From assembly GCA_025201765.1 (NCBI GenBank), contig MU623367.1, positions 124,001-188,000 of the forward strand: a stretch of 64,000 nt of DNA. Direction: 5' to 3'. The notes beneath the pieces were generated by a model. That model was not told the origin of the DNA, made no database searches, and saw nothing but the letters and a program-made list of their open reading frames with translations. The stretch is from Daldinia sp. FL1419. Taxonomy: Eukaryota > Ascomycota > Sordariomycetes > Xylariales > Hypoxylaceae. Below are positions 55,866 to 64,000 of this stretch, one piece after another. The position numbers and the translations under genes were made by a program. The number at the start of each line of letters is the position of its first letter. Position 1 is the stretch's first letter.

Positions 55866-56304
55866 TAACGTGCCGCACAAGTCAACCGATCAAACAAGTC
55901 AACCGATCAGCCGAAATATAACCGAAAATCAAAGAAATTTAAAAATCGTAACTTTACGAATTCTTAATTTTATTTTTTCAAATTTTAATATGTTTTATAT
56001 TATATAAGTCTGATATTATAAAAAAATTGAAAAAATTCTTCCTGGGGTATAGAAGAAGTTAGTTAAAATATCAACTGTTTTAGACCCACTTTTCCGTTTT
56101 TTATTTTTAATAAATTGAAAAAAATCGTACAAATTTTAGAAAAAATATTGTAATTATTATTTTTAAAAGAGGCATTCAAATCTTCAAACCGATTTTTGAT
56201 ACGATTTTTTTTGAATAGAACGCACGTTTACGCACAGACGTATTTTGTATGTATTTTTGCTGATCGGTTGACTTGTTTGATCGGTTGACTTGTGGGGTAC
56301 GTTA
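55866..56304. mobile_element. 439-bp MITE with 46-bp inverted repeats
   Basis: Inverted repeats 55866-55911 and 56259-56304 match at 44 of 46 bases. Each arm starts TAACGT and contains two tandem copies of CAAGTCAACCGATCA. The element is flanked by or ends in TA on both sides, as expected for a TA target duplication. The interior is very AT-rich and non-coding. It is therefore a non-autonomous element, probably mobilised by a Tc1/mariner-type transposase elsewhere (inference). Confidence 0.85.
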
Positions 56305-56813
56305 GCTTATGTACATAGTGTACGCACTCTCACAATTATACTATCGTCTCCACTCGGTGAATAAAACGCCATCTTCAGAAGTCCAACTTCCCCCTGATCC
56401 CCGACTTCGTGGTAAAATTGCCCGATAGGATCGTGGCGGAATCATCTCACTACTGGAATCTTTCTATACTTTTCTTCCCCACATACCCAGCTCAGCCGAC
56501 CCAACTCAGCCGTTCATCTCGCACCCCATGGAGGCCGGCCATCCATAACCGCGGATACGTTGAGCCGCAAGGGTATCCGTAAAAACTCCCGAAGTTATCG
56601 AGTTGATACGCCATCTACCTTATATCTTGTTTGATGCTGGAGTACTGCCTTGGGTTGTTTTAGACGGGCTTGTCTGTGACTAGACCTTTTGGCCGCGATG
56701 ATCTAGCATCACGTATGAGGCCTGGTTGGATGTACGATGTGGCGCGTGGCGGTGGATTTGCCGTCGATCATAAGATTGAGCAATGGCCACCGTCGGTCAT
56801 CCTGTGCATCTAT

Positions 56814-57012
56814 GGTGGTTCTCATCGTGACTCGGGGCACCAACTATTGTATAATAGCTGAGGCCTAAGTAAGTCTATGTGGTGCTGAACTGATTGTGTA
56901 TTTTCTAAGAATCTAATGCTAGGATCCGAGGTGAGGGTATTTTATACTAGGCTAGCCCTAGGCGTTCTATGTACATTCTGCCGGGCAGTCCGTGCTCCCA
57001 GCAGGATCCACA
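56814..57012 (-). mobile_element. LTR-like fragment, copy 1
   Basis: About 200 bp sharing clear similarity with 57201-57402 in the same orientation. Read on the minus strand it begins TGTGGATCCTGCTGG, has a TATA-like AGTATAAAATACCC and ends with TTGGTGCCCCGAGTC, resembling an LTR followed by a primer-binding site and leader. No internal coding region is left. The retroelement origin is inference. Confidence 0.55.
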
Positions 57013-57200
57013 GCTGTCGCTGCCATCGTGCCTACTTACGATGAAGGTTTGATGGATTTTGATGAATTCCGATTGTTTTGACGCGTGAACAATCAAAACA
57101 ATCAATCGCGTTATTTTGCTTGTTTGGCGTGTTGGATTGATAAGGGTTGCATGCAACGAAAGTAAGGGAGGTTGCAAAAATAGCTATTTGTGTGCGTTTA

Positions 57201-57402
57201 GGTGGTCTTCACCGAGACTCGGGGCACCAACTATGTATTGTATATAGCTGAGGCCTAGATAAGTCTGTATGGTGTTGAACTGATTATGTATTTTCTAAGA
57301 ATCTATGGTAGGGTTCGTGGCGTGGATATTTATACTAGGTTAGCCCTAGGCGGTGTACAATTCTGCCGGGCCAGGTGGTCCGTGCTTCCAGCAGGATCCA
57401 CA
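57201..57402 (-). mobile_element. LTR-like fragment, copy 2
   Basis: Second diverged copy of the 56814-57012 sequence, separated from it by 188 bp of unrelated DNA that holds an 11-bp GATTGTTTTGA inverted repeat. It has the same TG-start and GGTGCCCCGAGTC end. Confidence 0.55.
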
Positions 57403-57515
57403 GGCGTAGGTTCATTGTCCAGACCTAGGTAGCTTGATAGCAGCTAATCCTAGGTAGACAACTTGATTCCCCACGGCTCTGTGACCGTTACCAAGGCAAC
57501 CATTGCCATACAACC

Positions 57516-57775
57516 GCGCAAACTACCCTGGGGTACCTACAGTAGAATCTGCAATCTGGTGGCAAACCCCTGAAAGTCTCTGAAAGCAAAAAGATCATCG
57601 CACAAACTATCACGGGGTACCTAGAGTGTGCAATCTGGTGGTAAACCCCTGAAAACCCGTGAACCTCTGAAGACGTCTGGAAAAAATTAAATTTTAATTT
57701 TTAAAACCATTGCGCAAACTATTATGGGTGCCTAGAACATGCAATCTGGCGGCAAACCCTTAAACCCCTGAACAT
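57516..57775 (+). repeat. Triplicated direct repeat of about 60 bp
   Basis: Three units starting at about 57516, 57600 and 57712. Each contains GCRCAAACTA, GGGTRCCTA, TGCAATCTGG and CAAACCC(C)T in the same order. Unit spacing is 84 and 112 bp. It lies directly downstream of the DUF6604 gene. Confidence 0.75.
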
Positions 57776-57822
57776 CTCCTGCATACAAAGAAATCACCCT
57801 GAAAAGGAAATCCACAATCCAC

Positions 57823-60501
57823 CTAAATATTTGCGCCATTCATGCGGGCGACAGCGCTCTTCTGCTTGTCATCGCTTGACCAATTTTTGTAAAACGTCTC
57901 CAAGACGGGAGGGGATACATGAGGATGTGTGCCATCAGAAAAGTCTTTGGATAAGACGTTGAACAGCTCCTTATCCCCAACCCAGGCCTTCACACCAGCG
58001 AACTCTTTCCTGGATTTACCAAAAGACGCCTTCATACCCTTTCTGCTAATACTCTGGATGACATTCCATGATTTCTTCATATATGTGGCGTTTTCTCGTG
58101 TGAATGAATTCAGGTCCACCTTCTTCTTCTTGGCTTTTAACTGGCAAAATCGGGCCTCGTCCAAGATGTCTGTGATCACGACATAGGCATCGTTGCCTTT
58201 TGTTCCCATACCCAAATCCTTCTCAATCTGACGCCAGATTCTTTGACACGTCTTGGCAAAAGAAAGGGTGTCGAAGTAAAGGTCGAACCTTTCGTTAATG
58301 ATGAAGAACATCATGTTCTCAAGTATGGTCGTCATTTTTCGATCTGGATTGGTCCACTCCTGTTGATACTTTGCTTCGACCTCTTGCGATATACCCAGTC
58401 GTTTAGCCTTCACAGCCAAAGCCCCTGTGGAACTAATCATTCTGATGAGATTGATAATGGTATCTTCGGTTGCGTTTTTGCCTCCGTGCATCCATTTCGT
58501 GAGGACTCCATCAAGCAAACAAGGATTAGAAGCCCAGCGCGTGCTTTTCTCCTTGAGGCCTTTACTATTCTGTCTCCGATTGCGAGCGAAGACTTCCACT
58601 GGCATGCCTGAAGCTAGCATGTATTTCTTGAAAGCCTCATCCATGGTTGTGGGCAGACCGCCGACAAACATCCTGTCTAAATCCTGGGTCTGAAGGAAAT
58701 ATTCCATGTCCGGCCAAACAGGATCTTCAGGGTATAGGGAGCGTGCAGCAATGTACAGATGCATCATTGTTGAAATGCCCCCCTACGAGTCTTCCAACAT
58801 AGATGCGAATTGATGAACCTGCATATATATACCGTATTTGATCATACCGGCTCTCACAGGATAAGCCCGCAGTAAGTAATCCGGCTTCCACGCCTGCACG
58901 AATTTTTTGCTTATCTCATTTAGAGAGTAGTACCGGGGGTTTTGTACCAATTCCATTTCGCTATACTTGCTTGTCGTTTGCTCAGAGTCGTATAAAGCAA
59001 CCTTTTCGTAGTCACCCATAGTCCTCATAAGCCATTCTATCCCATCTTCGGCCATAGTGAATGGTTCCTGAGTAAAATCTTTGCTTTCAAGCGAAGACTT
59101 CATGTCAAGCACATGTCGTTTAACCTCTTCAACTGGTTTCTCTGGCACATTTTGGATTTCCTCATGAAGATCCAGGAACAACCGAATGCTGAACGCAGTC
59201 GTGATGGGAATTTTGCCTGTGTTTAGCATGCGACTAATCTCATTCATTATTTCGTCGCTTGCAAAACCGTTCCAGTTAGACCGGCCTACAAGTTCCAATG
59301 CTGGAAATACCATGATCAGACTCTCCACCTCGATTGAAGGGTCGTTAGCGAGCTTCAAATAACTTGTGGATTTGCCATTCTTGAAAGAGCACACGTTGTG
59401 TAGGTGGAATTTTAGAGCTGCAAATATCTCGGATAGGCAAAGCTTCCCGTCATTGTCTTGTATTATGACAATCTTTTCCGATGGATGTATGAATTCATCA
59501 AGGTCTTGGCCATACTTCAGGATCTCATCCTTATGGGTAGCGTGGACAAAGATGTCTGGAAACGACGAAACGGGATACTGTGAGGATGGATATTTCTTCG
59601 GTCGGTCTATTAAAAAATCCATCTCATTCTCCGCTTTGCGTACAAGCTGGATAGCGGTATTCGTCAACAGGGAGGGCACTACTAGGTCTACCTCTCCCCG
59701 GCTATACGCCTGCCAAGACTCCCGAACCCAGGAACGCACAGAGTCCAGGTCTTGCATAAAAGCAAATATAGCAAAGAAGAAATCCTCTTCAATGTCTTCT
59801 TCACTCTTTGTTAGCGATATATTAGCAACATCTGTGAGCTTGTAATCGCTTTCTCCGAGGTCGGGTATGTCGTCCGACGAATCTGACTCTTCTTCTCGTG
59901 GTTCTTGAACTTCTAATCCGGAGAAGTAATTGACCAACTTGGCTAGTGGCTCTGGCTTAGGAACGTCGAGGGACTGTTTCTTCTTGTGGGAAGCGTCCGC
60001 TTGTTTCAACGGCCGTAGAATTCGTTGGGTATCAGCGAGGATGCCGGTAAAGTGCATATGGCTTTGATTGATGGCCTTATCACTCAGAGGGGATCTTTGG
60101 TACCATTCTGTGAATCTCTCCCGGGAGCGTATAACCCGACAAAATATATTGTCTAGGGCGCAAGGGATGTTCACTTTTGGTTTGAAGTCGGCAATAGCTT
60201 TTGCCATCCGGCCAAACTCAGCGACAGTGATGGGACACTGAGGTTGGGTTGATCCACAAGATGGTTTTGTGGACTCCTGACGAGCTTCCTTTCTCGCCTT
60301 TCCTTTGAGCCTCTTGCCAGCCGAGGTATTTGCTTGATTTGAAGTGGCTACGTTGCCGGTAGGGTTGCTATTTCGGTTGCTATTTCGGCCGCCGACTTGA
60401 TACCCACAAGCCTGAGAGTTGAGAACCAACCATCCCGCGATGGTCTCGGTGTCTTTTTTATACTGTTGGTAGGTGGAGAATCGCTCGGCTGTCCAATCCA
60501 T
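57823..60501 (-). pseudogene. DUF6604-domain gene interrupted by one in-frame stop
   Basis: The frame from the ATG at 60501 runs 572 codons to a TAG at 58785-58783, then continues in the same frame for 319 more codons to 57823. The total, about 892 codons, is plausible for this fungal family. The start (ERFSTYQQYKKDTETIAGWL) is the DUF6604 signature. After it come a basic linker (KRLKGKARKEARQE), an acidic patch (EEESDSSDDIPDLGESD) and a large helical body. Around the stop the reading is ASMLEDS-stop-GGISTMMHLYIAARSLYPEDP. Both sides look conserved, and Trp (TGG) would fit the stop position. No plausible intron removes it. The family function is unknown. It is either a recent nonsense allele or a sequencing error. 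Confidence 0.75.
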
Positions 60502-62160
60502 CTTGGGAATGTTTAAACCTTTTGATGGTTAATTAATATTAATCAAATACCGAAAATGTTTTAAATTATTTACCTTAGATAAACAAGTAAAAGGTTTAAG
60601 AATGAATCGTTTTAATGATAAAGAGCGCGAAGAGCGAAGAGCGCAAGGAGATAAAAGCGTGAAGAGTCGAATCTGTAGAGAGTCGAGAAAGCGAAGAGTT
60701 GAAAGTTGGAAGAGTTGAGGGCGGGAGGAACTAGATTGTGAAAGAAGTTGAATGGGGGAAGAATTGAGTGTAGAGTGAGGTAGACGGAGGAGAGATATAA
60801 ATACTAAAATTCCAAGTCGTAGAATCAGTAAATGTACGGATGGGTAGGTACCTATGGTGGGTTGCAAACACCTGGTTGGTTAGTCACAGTATCGATTGAG
60901 TCGTTAGGGGTGAGTGTTTACCATGCGTACTTACCAATCAGGGATGCTTGACGTGATTTATTGTTATTGTTAGGTATTTGTTATTATTTGTTACTGTGCA
61001 AGTCACTTGGTATTTGTCGTGTTCTGGTGGAGGCAGTATGTTTACCAGGCGGGAGGTGGGAGTCAGAACCTGTTAGGTTGCTGATATGAATCTAACAAGG
61101 TCGGTACCTGATTTAATCCTCTACACCCTTTACACCATTTGCTAGGTGGATACCCTTGCGGCAGTAAGTATTGTGATTCACCATGTTTCCATTTGTTAAC
61201 AAAAGTGGTCTATATACTAGCACCTCCTTTTCGCTGAAGGGTGCACACCTGATAGGAGGTACTCAAGGTACAGACCTTAATCGACCTTAATCGACCTAAC
61301 TAGTCAAAATATCTGTATGTATCTGGTAATATTTTGGCTATATTTACCACTAGTCGTTATTTACTACGCTAAATATTACTATTCCCACGTTGGAGGTTGC
61401 CGTCAATTTGATTATCTCCCGGCTAAGTCTCCTAACCCCCCACCCACCTAGGCATCACATGTGGACAAGAATGGTGGGCTAGTACGCGACGCGAAATCAG
61501 TCCTACAATGTTTTTGTTCTCATATTTACTAAGAGTAGCGTGATATAAGATAAACATTGGCTCTAAGTCTCGTTCACGTTGAACGTGGAGTAGGTAAAGA
61601 TGCCTACCTAGGTATACCTGGGGGCAAATTCTTAGACGTGTGCTCTTATACAAAGCAATATAACCACCCTTAGTACGGTACGTTGGAGCTGTAGCATAAA
61701 CATAGGATAGATTAATCGAAAGGCATTGTTGTGCATAATCAAATTGTTTCGAATTTTGCAGTTCATATCGTTAATCGGTCCTCCAAGGTTGTTAGATATG
61801 CCTTGTTCACAGTATCCCTTTTTGACTGATATTAAACATTCTCTCTTAGTAACCCATTTAATTGATATATTTTACGGTTCATTGGGATCCGGGTTTGAAA
61901 TATGGTGATATGAAGCCAGTTAATACCATATAGCGATTTGAATAAGATATAGATACTGAGACCAGAGTTTCTGTCATATACTATATCACGACTATACGCG
62001 TCCTGAACCTTGAGTGGACCAATTAAGGAAGCCCTATAAGGCCAAGGATATTATTCTGTCGTTGGCATTTCATTGGCAGTATTAGTGCTTGATAATTATA
62101 CTAATCTGCCTTGCTAAAATAGGAAAACCCAGGGGTATAATAACGCCTCTAGTTTCTACA
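60502..62160. other. Intergenic region
   Basis: About 1.7 kb upstream of the DUF6604 gene and downstream of the MFS gene. It has AGAGCGAAGAGCG-type purine repeats at 60620-60700 (in the DUF6604 leader), a GACCTTAATC direct repeat at 61274-61300 and CCTACCTAGGTATACC at about 61602. No gene is supported. Confidence 0.55.
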
Positions 62161-63835
62161 TTATATATCACCCTCTCCAGTGAGCCCTTCCTCCGTTGGC
62201 GGATTATCGACAGAATCGGTTATTGAACTCCGGACGAATAATGCTAGAACCAACATCATAATACATGTTATTGATACTCCAAGGTATGGTAAACCAATCC
62301 AAATCCCACCTAGTTGCATACCTAACGTAAATAGACCCGCTAGTGCAGGAGTTGCCCAGATATTGCTGCCGATATCTAAAAGTGCCATAATACTGAATAG
62401 CCTAGACCGATGCTCAGCGTCGACGTGCGAGGTCGCGATGCTTTTGATAAAACTTGCCGATCCAGAGCCAAGAGACATAAAGATAAGGCCGGCTATGAAT
62501 ACAGGTAAGGTTGGGGATATACCAAGAATGAAACTACCTATAGCGTAGATCAAGTATGACCATCGTGCTAATATTAGGTCACGGTCTTTCTCATTCGCTA
62601 TGCGTAAAAACCTCGGCGTTGTTGGCTGAACGACAAGTTTAGATAAGGCTGGGACGATCAATAAAACGACGACGACGTGAGCGATGCCAAATACGGATTG
62701 GATATAACCAGTCTTGGCTAGGGGGATATGATAATATTTGGAAATGTACTGAACCATGAATTGGAGTGTGCACATTACAATGGGCATCGACAAGAGGCAT
62801 ATGCAAAGGATAAGAGTAACAGAACCCGTTTTAACGATGGACAGAGAGTCTTTCAACTGATTCAAGACTCGCAATGCACGTGTTTTGAATGTTAATGCAG
62901 AACTATTTTCGTCCATGTGTACAAGATGGTGAAATGTTTCTGGTACGATGGCAACTAGAGCAGCGGTTAAAGCCCATAAGATGGCGGTGAGCCACATGAC
63001 TGGCCAGGGGCCTGTTGCGGACATCATGGCGGATGCTAATGCTGGAGAGACCAGGTTTCCCGATAGGCTTGCGACGTGTACTCTCATAAATGCAATTGAC
63101 CTATAGCTTGTAAGTAAAGTATTATGTCTTTGGGAATCGGTCTTCATAGTTATTGACATACCTACTAGATTCGGGAACTATATCGCTTACCATGCTGTAT
63201 GTACAGGCACCGATTACTGGCGGACCCCCAGAGAGATGTGCGATGGATGATATCCAAATCCATCGCACCGGAAGGCTATCTGGAAACCATCCCACAAACA
63301 TAATCATCAGCACGTGAAGTACCATGCCTACTGCAGCAATGGCATATACCGGTTTACGACCAAAGCGATCGGCAATGATACCCCAAAGAAGAGCAACGAG
63401 ACAGCCAATGCCGGCGTTTAGAGCCTCCAGAAAAGCAAAAAGTAACGCCAACTCGGATTGTATGGCGTCCTTCTTACAGAGCCCTTCGTCGATCGGTTCA
63501 TCTGAGGCTGGTGACTTGCCGTAATACTCGCGGCAGAGAATATCCTCGTAGATCCTTGTCATGGGAATTTGCTGGAAGCCGCCGGCGAGGGAACCGACGA
63601 AAACAATCAAGTAGCAAAGGCGTAATATAAGATTAGGCTTATGCCTCAACGGTACCGTGATGTCGGGACTGGGGATAGAAGAGGCAGACGTGGGTGGTCT
63701 CGATCGACCGGGTTTAAGAGCTGGGGTAGAAGCTGATGCGGGGACCCCTTTAATCCCCAAGCTCCCTGAAGTCCCCATAAGAGGTGTCCGCTCTGTAATG
63801 ATATTCTCATCGTCATCGAGTGTGGGTTCGCTCAT
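62161..63835 (-). CDS. Major facilitator superfamily transporter
   Basis: Exons 63835-63162 and 63106-62161 (55-bp intron, phase kept) give 539 residues. A cytosolic N-terminal 65 residues (Ser/Pro-rich) precede about 11-12 membrane helices. The loop between helices 2 and 3 has the MFS motif WGIIADRFGRKPVYAI. The first half includes LILRLCYLIVFVGSLAGG and LALLFAFLEALNAGIGCLVAL. After the central loop (about RALRVLNQLKDSLSIV) the second half includes LILCICLLSMPIVM and FGIAHVVVVLLIVPAL. The ERTPLMG-type N-terminus and SGGPPVIGACTYSMVSDIVPES segment match fungal MFS proteins with proton-coupled-folate/tetracycline-type annotation. The substrate is unknown. The gene is intact. Confidence 0.87.
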
Positions 63836-64000
63836 TTTGGGATTGGAGAAACCACTTGAACCTTTGGCAGATTTCGATCGTATACGTTTTGGGTCGAGTG
63901 ATGAAAAAAGGTAAAGCTATGAGACTGTTTCGTTATTTCGGCGATCTTAGCTGCGCACGCGACGATCCCTTGCTTTGACCTATCATGTATCTACCCAATA
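63836..64000. other. 5' flank of the MFS gene
   Basis: Promoter side of the minus-strand transporter, cut by the window edge. No other feature is seen. Confidence 0.5.

Overview
The window is nuclear DNA of a filamentous ascomycete, probably a Sordariomycete. Genes are split by short GT-AG introns (46-206 bp) with CTAAC-like branch points. Intergenic DNA is AT-rich with homopolymer runs. The protein set is fungal: nuclear-encoded ATP synthase subunit 9, GH55 glucanase, DUF6604, a patatin/NTPase protein and DUF3716-like proteins. Exon joins were made by eye, checking that reading phase is kept across each intron.

Left part (1-25 kb), mostly conserved or housekeeping: the 3' end of proteasome subunit RPN3, a MYST histone acetyltransferase, a VOC-domain protein with a long disordered tail, ATP synthase subunit 9 (three exons), a short-chain dehydrogenase, several unrecognised small proteins and a secreted GH55 exo-1,3-beta-glucanase. 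Long non-coding stretches lie between them.

Middle (26-49.5 kb), accessory in character: an F-box protein, an ankyrin/vWA protein, a fucose-lectin-like protein, a trypsin-like serine protease, a complete 4.7-kb DNA transposon, a GNAT acetyltransferase, an O-methyltransferase, a seven-pass membrane protein and a large NTPase/RING/patatin protein. The last shows an apparent frameshift and altered catalytic residues.

The transposon (34298-38998) is the main discovery candidate. It has about 82-bp terminal inverted repeats and a 7-bp CATATAT target duplication. It carries three genes: a DDE integrase-type transposase, a DUF3716-like Cys-rich protein and an unrecognised 408-aa basic/acidic protein. 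The hexamer CGTACG occurs 33 times inside it, about every 130 bp, in exons (several reading frames), introns and spacers alike. About one is expected by chance, and only about four were seen in the other 59 kb. This looks like a DNA-level site array read by a protein, similar in logic to the motif arrays bound by plant VANDAL anti-silencing proteins.

Right part (50-64 kb): a secreted alpha/beta hydrolase, a membrane-anchored hypothetical protein, then a repeat-rich stretch with a TA-flanked MITE, two LTR-like fragments and a triplicated repeat. After that come a DUF6604 gene interrupted by one in-frame stop and an MFS transporter. No tRNA, rRNA or CRISPR array was recognised.
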